Shown here: positions 1 to 10,871 of the stretch, one piece after another | Numbering within the stretch: the first letter of the stretch is position 1 | Layout of the letters: the number at the start of each line of letters is the position of its first letter | Assembly (NCBI RefSeq): GCF_022206305.1 | Contig: NZ_JAKOIW010000015.1 | Coordinates: 67,645-131,644, forward strand | DNA: 64,000 bases | Reading direction: 5' to 3' | DNA from: Gordonia sp. 'Campus' | GTDB lineage: Bacteria; Actinomycetota; Actinomycetes; Mycobacteriales; Mycobacteriaceae | Notes under the pieces: model-generated | What the model saw: the letters and a program-made list of their open reading frames with translations, nothing else | The model's database searches: none | Told to the model about the DNA's origin: nothing | Program-made: the position numbers and the translations under genes

Positions 1-494
1 AGTACCCCGTCGAGGTGCCGGGCGTCTCGATGTCGAACTTCCTCCGGACCGCGGCCACCGCCGTGCGTGGCGAGGCTCCGAAGCTGCGCCACTGGGTCAA
101 GGAGACCAAGGAGGCGATGACCGCGCTGGAGATCGATCCGTCGTTCTCCGAGCGCAGCGTCAACGAAGGATTCTCCGGCGGCGAGAAGAAGCGCCACGAG
201 ATCCTGCAGCTCGATCTCCTCAAGCCGCGCATCGCCATCCTCGACGAGACCGACTCCGGCCTCGACGTCGACGCACTGCGCGTCGTCAGCGAAGGCGTCA
301 ACCGGTACAAGGAGCGCGACAACGGCGGCGTCCTGCTGATCACGCACTACACGCGCATCCTCCGCTACATCAAGCCGGACTTCGTGCATGTCTTCGTCAA
401 CGGTCGCGTCGTCGAGTCCGGCGGTTCCGAGCTGGCCGACGTGCTCGAGGAGAACGGCTACGAGCGTTTCACCTCGGCGGCCAAGGCCGTCTGA
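1..494 (+). CDS. sufC: SufC, Fe-S assembly ATPase (5' end outside window)
   Basis: Cytoplasmic ABC-type ATPase of the SUF Fe-S cluster assembly machine, working with SufB and SufD. The open frame runs in from the window edge, so only the C-terminal part (about 163 residues) is present and the Walker A motif lies outside. Visible are the ABC signature FSGGEKKRHEILQ, the Walker B/D-loop IAILDETDSGLD and the H-loop LLITHY. YPVEVPGVSMSNFLR is typical of SufC. The next gene, sufS, starts 90 nt downstream in the same direction. GTG at 15 is internal to the protein and not a true start. Confidence 0.95.
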   Translation, partial: YPVEVPGVSMSNFLRTAATAVRGEAPKLRHWVKETKEAMTALEIDPSFSERSVNEGFSGGEKKRHEILQLDLLKPRIAILDETDSGLDVDALRVVSEGVNRYKERDNGGVLLITHYTRILRYIKPDFVHVFVNGRVVESGGSELADVLEENGYERFTSAAKAV

Positions 495-584
495 GCCGCC
501 TTCCGGTTCAGCCCGAGTACTGCACACCAGAGTCGGCACAGCACAGTCCGCTCATCAGAGTCCGCACACAGGAGGTGTACGTAG

Positions 585-1880
<1,296 letters not shown>

Positions 1881-1882
1881 GC

Positions 1883-2350
1883 ATGCGGATGGAACAGATG
1901 TACCAGGAGGTGATCCTGGACCACTACAAGCACCCGCACGGCCGCGGCCTCCGCGAGCCGTTCGGCGCCGAGGTGCACCACGTCAACCCGACCTGCGGTG
2001 ACGAGGTGACGCTGCGTGTGGCCGTGTCCGAGGACGGTACGTCCATCGCCGACGTCTCCTATGACGGGCAGGGGTGCTCGATCTCGCAGGCCTCCACTTC
2101 GGTGCTGCACGACCTGATCGTCGGACAACCGGTCGCCGAGGCGCTGGTGACCGTCGACTCCTTCACGACGATGATGACCTCACGCGGCAAGGATCCCGGC
2201 GACGAGGACACCATCGGCGACGGCATCGCGTTCGCCGGGGTCAGCAAGTACCCCGCACGCGTCAAGTGCGCGCTCCTCGGCTGGATGGCGTTCAAAGACG
2301 CACTCGCGCAGACGATAGACAGCCATGACACACGAGTGGAGACAGCATGA
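1883..2350 (+). CDS. sufU: SufU zinc-dependent sulfurtransferase
   Basis: Sulfur acceptor and shuttle partner of SufS in the SUF pathway. The 155-residue protein has the SufU zinc ligands: C38 and D40 (NPTCGDEV), C65 (GQGCSIS) and C129 (RVKCALLGW). The start ATG at 1883 gives MRMEQMYQEVILDHYKHP, the canonical N-terminus; a longer frame open from 1742 only overlaps sufS. The 3' end overlaps the next gene by ATGA, indicating translational coupling. Confidence 0.95.
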   Translation: MRMEQMYQEVILDHYKHPHGRGLREPFGAEVHHVNPTCGDEVTLRVAVSEDGTSIADVSYDGQGCSISQASTSVLHDLIVGQPVAEALVTVDSFTTMMTSRGKDPGDEDTIGDGIAFAGVSKYPARVKCALLGWMAFKDALAQTIDSHDTRVETA

Positions 2351-2742
2351 GTGACGACACCGCAACCACAGCACAGACACCGACCGACACCGGCGTGACC
2401 GGCACGCCACCGGCGCCCGCCACGTCGCTTCCCGCGATCGACGACGTCGAGGAGGCCATGCGCGACGTCGTCGACCCCGAGCTCGGCATCAACGTCGTCG
2501 ACCTCGGGCTCGTGTACGGCATCGAGGTGACCGACGATGCGGTGGCGAAGATCGACATGACCCTCACCTCCGCGGCGTGCCCGCTCACCGATGTGATCGA
2601 GGACCAGTCGCGCGGCGCTCTCGTCAGCAGCGGCCTGTGCACCGACCTGGAGATCAACTGGGTCTGGCTCCCGCCGTGGGGGCCCGACAAGATCACCGAC
2701 GACGGTCGCGAACAGCTCCGCGCACTTGGGTTCACCGTCTAG
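2347..2742 (+). CDS. sufT: SufT-like MIP18/DUF59 Fe-S assembly factor
   Basis: A 131-residue protein with a MIP18 (DUF59) domain from about residue 35, showing DVVDPELGINVVDLGLVY and the conserved cysteine in SAACPLTDVIEDQ. Family members help mature Fe-S proteins. It overlaps sufU by ATGA, as the last gene of actinobacterial suf operons usually does (Rv1466 position). The first 30 residues are Thr/Ala/Pro-rich and probably disordered. The gene symbol is by family and position. Confidence 0.88.
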   Translation: MSDDTATTAQTPTDTGVTGTPPAPATSLPAIDDVEEAMRDVVDPELGINVVDLGLVYGIEVTDDAVAKIDMTLTSAACPLTDVIEDQSRGALVSSGLCTDLEINWVWLPPWGPDKITDDGREQLRALGFTV

Positions 2743-2763
2743 TCGGGTTCCTGCCCGACGGCC

Positions 2764-3159
2764 ATGACGTCCTGGTTCGAGTCGCGCGTCGAGCGGATGA
2801 TCCGCGAGGCGACCGAGCGCGGCGAGTTCGAGAACCTCCCCGGTGCGGGGAAACCGCTCGACCTGTCCGACAGCGATGACCCCGACTGGTGGGTCAAGCG
2901 CAAGATCCGCGACGAGAACCTCGATTCGTCGGCACTGTTACCCGCTCCGTTGCAACTCCGACGGGAAGCGCAGGATTTTCCGGAATCGCTCCGCGACATC
3001 GCCGACGTGAACGCGGTCCGGGACATCCTGATCGACTTCAATCGTCGTGTGCGCGAGGCGCATCTGGCGTCACGTCAGATCGCGTTGCCGCACAGCGTGG
3101 TCGCCCACACCGTCGACGTCGACGACCTGATCCGGCGTTGGCGGGCGCTGCGGGGCTGA
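2764..3159 (+). CDS. DUF1992 (DnaJ-homologue C28-type) protein
   Basis: A 131-residue soluble protein whose N-terminus, FESRVERMIREATERGEF followed by NLPGAGKPL, is the hallmark of the DUF1992/DNAJC28 conserved domain. Biochemical function is unknown. No J-domain is present. It follows the suf operon by 21 nt in the same direction and may be a read-through member. ATG at 2764 agrees with the family start. Confidence 0.8.
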   Translation: MTSWFESRVERMIREATERGEFENLPGAGKPLDLSDSDDPDWWVKRKIRDENLDSSALLPAPLQLRREAQDFPESLRDIADVNAVRDILIDFNRRVREAHLASRQIALPHSVVAHTVDVDDLIRRWRALRG

Positions 3160-3201
3160 ACCGCACCGCGCAACCGGACGCAAATCGGTTGCCACGGCCC
3201 G

Positions 3202-3207
3202 TACGGT
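3202..3207 (+). promoter_or_regulatory. Leaderless -10 box of hen1
   Basis: TACGGT lies 6 nt before the GTG start of hen1 with no Shine-Dalgarno between them, so transcription probably begins at the start codon. The RNA-repair cassette would then have its own promoter separate from suf. No convincing -35 is seen. Confidence 0.5.
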
Positions 3208-3213
3208 GAGACG

Positions 3214-4557
3214 GTGATCCTCTCCGTGCAGGTCGCCGGGGACAGCGACGTCCCGGCCACCGAACTGGGCTTCCTGCTCCACAAGCATCCGGACCGCGTG
3301 CAGACCTTCCCGACCAGCCAGGGCCGTGCCACGGTCTTCTACCCCGAAGCGGGCTCGTCGGCCTGCCGGGCGGTGCTCCATGTCGACGGGGCCGGCGCGC
3401 GGGTGCCGCGCGATTCCGCACGCTATGTGAACGACGTCGCACACGCCGCCGGATCGCGACTCGTCGTCGCGATCGGCAAGGTTTTCGGAGACGCACTCGC
3501 CGGACGCTGCAAGCACAAGCCCGACCTCGTCGATCACCGGTGGTCGATGACGTTGACCATCCCGTCGGTTCCGCTGCGTGCGCGAGCGACCCCGGCCGAC
3601 CTGTTCGGCCCGCTCGGGTGGGCTGTGGAGGTCGAGCCGCAGGAGCTGCGACCGTCCGAGTGGGGGGACTCCGACTACGCGACCGTGACATTGCGCGGAC
3701 TGTTCACGGTCCGCGACGCGCTGCGTCACGTCGCGATCCTCGTACCCGTCCTGGCCGACGACCAGCACTACTTCGTCCACGAGCCGGAGATCGAGAAGCT
3801 GGACCGGCTCGGCGCGGACTGGCTGGCCGACCATCCCCTGCGCGAGGCCATCGTCGGGGGCTACCTGAAGGGCATTCGTCCACTCGTGGACGGGGCGCTG
3901 GGCCGCCTGAGCGGCGACGACCCGTCGCCGCATCCGACTCCGCGGTCGCCCCTGCGCGAATCCCTTGCGCAACAGCGCATCGAGCGGGTCGTCGAGCTGG
4001 TTCGATCGTCCGGTGCTCGTTCGGTCCTGGATGTCGGATGTGGCGAGGGTCGGCTGCTCACCGCCCTGGCCGCCGACCCTGGCCTCGTCCTGGCGGGCGT
4101 CGACGTGTCCATGGCCGCGCTGGGTCGTGCCGAGACAGCTCTCGCGCGCGTCCGGGGAGTGGAGTTGTGGCAGTCGTCGCTGGTCTATGCCGACGCCCGA
4201 TGTCGCGGATACGACGCCGCAATCCTGATGGAGGTCATCGAGCACGTCGACCTCGATCGGTTGCCGAGGGCCGCACACACCGTCTTCGACGGGATGGCAC
4301 CTCGCGTCGTGATCGTCACGACACCCAACCGGGAGTACAACGCGCACTACGGGATCGACGTGCGGCATCCCGACCACCGGTTCGAGTTCACCCGCGGCGA
4401 CTTCACCCGGTGGTGCGACTCGGTGGCCGTGGAGTATCGCTACGACGTCGAGATCGGCGGTATCGGCGACCCGCACCCGGACCACGGCACCCCTACGCAG
4501 TTCGCTGTCTTCACACGCCGCGACGTCACCGCGACCGGAATGGACGAGACCGCATGA
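3214..4557 (+). CDS. hen1: Bacterial Hen1, RNA 3'-terminal ribose 2'-O-methyltransferase
   Basis: Methylates the 2'-OH at the 3' end of ribotoxin-cleaved RNA during Pnkp/Hen1 repair, so that the sealed RNA resists renewed cleavage. The first roughly 240 residues of the 447 form the bacterial Hen1 N-terminal domain, which activates the Pnkp ligase. The SAM-binding motif VLDVGCGEGRLL is near residue 270. EVIEH (E340, E343, H344) is the Mn-binding motif, with a further candidate His in RHPDHRFEF near 390. The stop overlaps pnkp by ATGA. GTG at 3214 is chosen because a -10-like TACGGT is 6 nt upstream. Confidence 0.93.
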   Translation: MILSVQVAGDSDVPATELGFLLHKHPDRVQTFPTSQGRATVFYPEAGSSACRAVLHVDGAGARVPRDSARYVNDVAHAAGSRLVVAIGKVFGDALAGRCKHKPDLVDHRWSMTLTIPSVPLRARATPADLFGPLGWAVEVEPQELRPSEWGDSDYATVTLRGLFTVRDALRHVAILVPVLADDQHYFVHEPEIEKLDRLGADWLADHPLREAIVGGYLKGIRPLVDGALGRLSGDDPSPHPTPRSPLRESLAQQRIERVVELVRSSGARSVLDVGCGEGRLLTALAADPGLVLAGVDVSMAALGRAETALARVRGVELWQSSLVYADARCRGYDAAILMEVIEHVDLDRLPRAAHTVFDGMAPRVVIVTTPNREYNAHYGIDVRHPDHRFEFTRGDFTRWCDSVAVEYRYDVEIGGIGDPHPDHGTPTQFAVFTRRDVTATGMDETA

Positions 4558-7115
4558 GCCGCATCGAGATCCCCTCGCTCGGACTCGTCGTACTCGTCGG
4601 CGTCGCGGGTGCCGGGAAGAGCACCTTCGCGCGCACCCACTTCAGTGACACCGAGGTGTTGTCCTCGGATGCGTTCCGTGGGTTCGTCGCCGACGACCCG
4701 ACCGATCAGACCGCGACGGCCGATGCGTTCGAAGCGCTGATCGACGTCGCCCGCCGCCGGTTGCGCCGCGGCCTGCTGACCGTCGTCGATGCCACCTCGC
4801 TCCGTCCGGAGGACCGGAAGGTGTTGGTCGACCTGGCCAAGGACGAGGATGTCTTCGCGGTCGCAATCGTGCTCGACGTGCCGGTCGCGGTGCTGGTGGG
4901 TCGGGTGGCCGACCGCGAGGACATCGACGAGGGCGTCGTCGTACGTCAGCACAAGCTGCTGCGTCAGCACGGAAAGAACTTGCGACGAGAAGGTTTCCGG
5001 TTCGTCCATGTGTTGTCCGACCAGGCGGAGATCGAGGCGGCGGAGCTGGTGCGCACCCGCCTGTTCAACGATCGCACCGACGACCACGGCCCGTTCGACA
5101 TCGTGGGCGATGTCCATGGTTGCGCCGATGAACTGTCCGACCTGCTGACCGCGCTGGGATGGTCGCTGGTGCGCGACGCCGACGGACGGGCGGTCGCCGC
5201 GCGTGACCATCCCGACGGTCGACGCGCGATCTTCGTGGGCGACCTCGTCGACCGAGGGCCCGACACCCCGGGTGTGCTGCGTCTGGTCATGTCCATGGTC
5301 TCGGCGGGACAAGCGATGTGCGTACGCGGCAACCACGAGGAGAAGCTGCTCCGCGTCCTGCGCGAGCGCACCGCGCGAGGCGCGGAGTCGACGGTGTTGA
5401 CACACGGTCTGGCCGAGACGATCGCCCAGTTGGCCGACGAGCCCGATGACTTCGTCGCCGACGTGACCGCCTTTCTCGACGGGTTGGTGTCCCACTATGT
5501 GTTCGACGACGGGCGCCTCGTCGTCGCCCACGCCGGACTCGCCGAGCGCTACCACGGGCGCACATCGGGCCGCGTGCGCAACCTCGCCATGTACGGCGAG
5601 ACGACGGGTGAGAAGGATCGGTGGGGATTCCCGGTGCGGGTGGAATGGGCTCGGGACTACCGCGGCACGGCCATGGTCGTCTACGGGCACACACCGGTAC
5701 CGACCGCCGCCTGGTTGAACAACACGCTGTGTGTCGACACCGGCTGTGTCTTCGGCGGTCGGCTCACCGCGCTGCGGTATCCCGAAGCCGACATCGTCGA
5801 TGTGGCTGCGCGCACGGAGCACTGGCCGTCCGAACGTCCCATGGGGTACGGCGACACCACGGGCGACGCGCGTGTGCGGTCCACGATCCGCCTCGACGAC
5901 GTCGTGGGCAAGCGCGCGGTGGGCAACCGGTTCGGACCGTCGATCACGGTGCGTGACGACCACGCCGCCGCCGCGCTCGAGGTGATGTCGCGGTTCGCCG
6001 TCGACGCGGGGTGGTTGCGGTACCTGCCGCCGACGATGAGCCCGGTGACCGGCACCGCCGACGGCTTGCTGGAGGACCCCGAGGCGGCTTTCGAGTTCTA
6101 CCGGCGTTCAGGCGTCGCGAGGGTCGTGTGCGAGGAGAAGCACATGGGCTCTCGCGCGGTCCTCGTGATCTGCGACGGCGAGGCGACCGCGACGGAGGTG
6201 TTCGGTGTCACCGGCGGAGTCGGTGCCCTCTACACCCGGACCGGAAGGTCGTTCTTCGGTCCCCACGACACCGCGTCGATCATCGAGCGGGCCGGGTCGG
6301 CGGCGCGTTCGGTGTTCGGCTCGCTCGGTTGTCGCTGGATGATCCTCGATGCGGAACTGCTGCCATGGAACATCAAGGGCGAAGGCCTGATCCGCAGTGA
6401 GTTCGCGGGTGTGGCGGCCGCCGCCGGCCCCGAACTCGATCTGCTGGCGTCCGAACTCGCCGTCGCGGCGGGTCGGGGACTCGATGTGACGGGGCCGGTG
6501 GCCGCGGCCGCATCGCGGCGGGCGGACATCGACGCGTTCACCCGGGCCTATCTGGATCATGTGCAGGTCGGCGCGACCGTGTCGGCAGCGCGCATCGCAC
6601 CCTTCGAGGTGCTGGCGTTCGGCGGACCCGACGGGTCGCACACTGCCGAAGAACTGCCGCACGCATGGCATCTCGATGTCGCCGGGCAGCTCCGCGCGGC
6701 CGACCCGGAACTGTTCGTGACGACCGCACATCGCGACGTCGACCTCGGCGACGACGCCGCGGTCGCCGAGGCCGCTCTGTGGTGGCACGATCTCACCGAC
6801 GCCGGCGGAGAGGGCATGGTGGTCAAGCCTGCCGCGAACATGACCCGCGACCGGCGAGGACGGATGGTCGCACCCGGGGTGAAGGTGCGTGGGCGGGAGT
6901 ACCTTCGCATCGTCTACGGGCCGTCGTATACCGACGACATCGGACGACTCCGCGGCCGGGATCTGCGGCACAAGCGATCGATGGCGTTGCGCGAGTACCA
7001 GCTCGGTCGAGAGGCACTGGCCCGCCACATCGGCGGGGAACCGTTGTGGCGGGTTCACGAAGCGGTCTTCGCCGTCCTCGCGCTGGAGTCCGAGCCGGTC
7101 GACTCGCGGCTCTAG
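4554..7115 (+). CDS. pnkp: Pnkp polynucleotide kinase-phosphatase-ligase
   Basis: Trifunctional RNA end-healing and sealing enzyme, 853 residues, the usual bacterial Pnkp length. The kinase (about 1-170) has P-loop GVAGAGKST with K22. The metallophosphatase (about 178-415) has GDVHG (D186, H188), GDLVDRGPD, RGNHE near 258-262 and YGHTP near 378. The ligase (about 475-853) has the nucleotidyl-accepting lysine in CEEKHMGSR (K529). ATG at 4554 overlaps the hen1 stop, giving the standard two-gene cassette; the frame open upstream to 3540 overlaps hen1 and is not used. Its stop shares CTAG with the convergent lycopene cyclase gene. Confidence 0.95.
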   Translation: MSRIEIPSLGLVVLVGVAGAGKSTFARTHFSDTEVLSSDAFRGFVADDPTDQTATADAFEALIDVARRRLRRGLLTVVDATSLRPEDRKVLVDLAKDEDVFAVAIVLDVPVAVLVGRVADREDIDEGVVVRQHKLLRQHGKNLRREGFRFVHVLSDQAEIEAAELVRTRLFNDRTDDHGPFDIVGDVHGCADELSDLLTALGWSLVRDADGRAVAARDHPDGRRAIFVGDLVDRGPDTPGVLRLVMSMVSAGQAMCVRGNHEEKLLRVLRERTARGAESTVLTHGLAETIAQLADEPDDFVADVTAFLDGLVSHYVFDDGRLVVAHAGLAERYHGRTSGRVRNLAMYGETTGEKDRWGFPVRVEWARDYRGTAMVVYGHTPVPTAAWLNNTLCVDTGCVFGGRLTALRYPEADIVDVAARTEHWPSERPMGYGDTTGDARVRSTIRLDDVVGKRAVGNRFGPSITVRDDHAAAALEVMSRFAVDAGWLRYLPPTMSPVTGTADGLLEDPEAAFEFYRRSGVARVVCEEKHMGSRAVLVICDGEATATEVFGVTGGVGALYTRTGRSFFGPHDTASIIERAGSAARSVFGSLGCRWMILDAELLPWNIKGEGLIRSEFAGVAAAAGPELDLLASELAVAAGRGLDVTGPVAAAASRRADIDAFTRAYLDHVQVGATVSAARIAPFEVLAFGGPDGSHTAEELPHAWHLDVAGQLRAADPELFVTTAHRDVDLGDDAAVAEAALWWHDLTDAGGEGMVVKPAANMTRDRRGRMVAPGVKVRGREYLRIVYGPSYTDDIGRLRGRDLRHKRSMALREYQLGREALARHIGGEPLWRVHEAVFAVLALESEPVDSRL

Positions 7116-8239
7116 GTCGTGTCGCCTGCCCAGTCCGGCATCGACATGGCGCCGCGGGCGACGACCGAGCGTGTCCGCATGTCGACGGACCTGATGACCC
7201 GGGTCATCGCACCCATCGTCCCGGTGAGGTCGTCGCGGTCGCTCAGGTAACTGCGTTGTGCGGCGATGGGCATGGCGAAGAACGCCTCGAAGAAGGCGAC
7301 GGTCTGCGCTGGACTCAGCTGCAGCAGAGCGTTCAACCCGCGTAGACGCAGATTGTGCACGGCGCGGGTCTGTGCGGGCCAGAGATCCGATGCGGGGTCG
7401 CGGCCCGCGGCGAGCGCGGCGACCACCGCGTCGGTGCACATCAGGGAACTGGCGACGCTGTAACCGGTCGTCGGGTTCTTGAATCCGCCTGCGGCACCGA
7501 AACGGAACGTCGGATCGCGCCACGGTCGCGGAGACGAGCCGGTCAGCGGGAAGTCGACGTGTTCGACCCGCCGGATCGTGCTCGGCATACCGCCGAGTCG
7601 TTCGGCGAGGCGCCGTTCGAGTTCGTCGAGTCCGAGGGCGGGATGCCCCGCGAGACAGGTCTCCTCGAGCAGGAACTCGCCGTCGCCCAGCGGTACCACG
7701 TAGAGAAACGACGGCAGCGCACGGCGGTCCGCGGCTCCGCCCCGCCAGTCCATCAGCAACGCCTCGTGTCCGGCGAGAACCGGTGCGGCCGTGGCCGAGT
7801 CGACGACGATCCCGTATGCGGTCTGGCGCGGCGCATCGTGGGGGAGTGCGCCGCGGCAGTCGACCACGGCGTCGCCGGTCAGGACTGAACCATCGTCGAG
7901 ATGGACACGGCCGCCGTCGATGTCGACGACGCGGGCGGTGACCGTCGGCGCTTCGTCGACAGCCAGCGAGCGTTGCAGACCCGGGGTGTCGAACACGGTG
8001 TAGCCGCGCGCGATCTCCTCCAGTGCGTGTCCGGCGACCCCGATGCGATCGGTTCGGGCGGCAACGGCGGAGGGGTCGAGCCAGTCGGGCAACTCGTCGG
8101 ACCAGCAGGCGAAGGTCGATCGCCAGACCCGTTCGGGGTTCGGGTCGACGAGCGTGGCCGACACGCCCGCGCGTACCAGCCGGTGGACGAGTGCGCGGCC
8201 GGCCGGTCCGGCCCCCGCGACGATGACTCCGGAGCTCAC
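7112..8239 (-). CDS. Lycopene beta-cyclase family protein
   Basis: FAD-dependent carotenoid ring-forming cyclase of the CrtY/CrtL family, about 375 residues. The N-terminus has dinucleotide-binding VIVAGAGPAGRALVHRL. STFACWSDELPDW and FLYVVPLGDGEFLLEETCL match conserved cyclase blocks. GTG at 8239 is chosen over a TTG at 8278 because AAGGA lies about 8 nt upstream and the FAD motif then sits at the usual distance. No phytoene synthase or desaturase is nearby, so the rest of the pathway must be elsewhere. Converges on pnkp with 4 bp overlap. Confidence 0.82.
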   Translation of the reverse strand: MSSGVIVAGAGPAGRALVHRLVRAGVSATLVDPNPERVWRSTFACWSDELPDWLDPSAVAARTDRIGVAGHALEEIARGYTVFDTPGLQRSLAVDEAPTVTARVVDIDGGRVHLDDGSVLTGDAVVDCRGALPHDAPRQTAYGIVVDSATAAPVLAGHEALLMDWRGGAADRRALPSFLYVVPLGDGEFLLEETCLAGHPALGLDELERRLAERLGGMPSTIRRVEHVDFPLTGSSPRPWRDPTFRFGAAGGFKNPTTGYSVASSLMCTDAVVAALAAGRDPASDLWPAQTRAVHNLRLRGLNALLQLSPAQTVAFFEAFFAMPIAAQRSYLSDRDDLTGTMGAMTRVIRSVDMRTRSVVARGAMSMPDWAGDTT

Positions 8240-8296
8240 ACCCCGTCCTTCGTCACCGGCGCCGGTCCGGACGGGCAACCGTCGACAGCCGTTCCG

Positions 8297-9100
8297 TCAC
8301 GCACCACCGGTGGCCAGCATGCCGCCGTCGACCGCGAGGGTCTCCCCGGTGATCCACGCCGACTCGTCGCTCGCCAGGAACGCGACCGCGCGGGCGACAT
8401 CCTCGGGTTCGCCGATGCGCTTCATCGGATACGACGCGGCGGCCCGCGCCTCGTTGTCGCCCTCGGTGAAGACCGACGCGAACTTGGTCCGCACGATCGA
8501 CGGTGCGATCGCGTTGACCCGGATGTTCGGGCCGAGTTCCCACGCCAGTTCGGCGGTGAGTCGGATCAATGCGGCCTTGGACGTCCCGTAGGCCGCGATG
8601 ACACCGGTCGACCGCAGACCCGCGACCGACGAGATGTTGACGATCGATCCGCCGGACTCCTTCATCCCGGCGCGATAGGCCTCCTGGACGAACCCGAGGG
8701 CGGCGACCACGTTGGTGTCGAACGTCTTGCGGTATGCGGCGAGATCGGCGTCCATCAAGGGGCCGGCGAGGGGAGCGATACCGGTGTTGTTCACCAGGAT
8801 GTCGATCCCACCGCCCTGCGCGACCGCGGCCGCCACGGCCGCCGCGCGATCGTCGGCGTCACCGGTGTTGCCCGCCGATGCCGAGACCGTCGCGCCCGGG
8901 ACCGCCGCCCGGATCCGGTCCGCGGCCTCGGCGAGCGGCTCGGCCTTGCGGCTCGTGATGACGACCGAGGCGCCGCGTCTGGCGAGCTCGGTGGCGATGG
9001 CCTCGCCGATGCCACGACTGGCACCGGTCACCAGTGCCGAGCGGCCCGTGAGGTCGGAGGACTGGGGGAAGTTCTGCGGAATCGTTGTGGATTGCGTCAC
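8297..9100 (-). CDS. SDR-family NAD(P)-dependent oxidoreductase
   Basis: Classical short-chain dehydrogenase, 267 residues. Cofactor loop TGASRGIGEA, NN motif VNNTGIAPL, catalytic Ser in NISSVAG and YGTSKAAL (Tyr-x3-Lys) are all present, and the C-terminus has ITGETLAVDGGM. The substrate is unknown; FabG-like enzymes of this type reduce or oxidise acyl or alcohol substrates. GTG at 9100 is preferred to an upstream extension: GAGGAG directly precedes it, and a TACGGT -10 box lies 7 nt upstream, so initiation could be leaderless. Confidence 0.85.
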   Translation of the reverse strand: MTQSTTIPQNFPQSSDLTGRSALVTGASRGIGEAIATELARRGASVVITSRKAEPLAEAADRIRAAVPGATVSASAGNTGDADDRAAAVAAAVAQGGGIDILVNNTGIAPLAGPLMDADLAAYRKTFDTNVVAALGFVQEAYRAGMKESGGSIVNISSVAGLRSTGVIAAYGTSKAALIRLTAELAWELGPNIRVNAIAPSIVRTKFASVFTEGDNEARAAASYPMKRIGEPEDVARAVAFLASDESAWITGETLAVDGGMLATGGA

Positions 9101-9107
9101 GCTCCTC

Positions 9108-9113
9108 ACCGTA
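9108..9113 (-). promoter_or_regulatory. -10 box of the SDR gene
   Basis: On the minus strand TACGGT is followed by 7 nt (GAGGAGC) and the GTG start. The purine-rich spacer could act as a very close Shine-Dalgarno or simply be the start of a leaderless transcript. Confidence 0.4.
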
Positions 9114-9195
9114 TCGGTCCACCGTGTTCCCGCGGGCGCGGTCGGTGGCGTCCCTGGACGACGAGTGCGTGGACAAATGGGTGGCGCGACACCGG

Positions 9196-9201
9196 TAGAC
9201 T
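9196..9201 (+). promoter_or_regulatory. Leaderless -10 box of the ABC-F gene
   Basis: TAGACT lies 8 nt before the GTG start of the ABC-F gene, with no Shine-Dalgarno. TGGACA at 9170-9175 is a possible -35, but its spacing of 20 bp is long. Confidence 0.45.
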
Positions 9202-9209
9202 GGCACGTC

Positions 9210-10838
<1,629 letters not shown>

Positions 10839-10871
10839 TCCTCGCCGCCCCGCGCCTTGTCGGCCGGTGGA

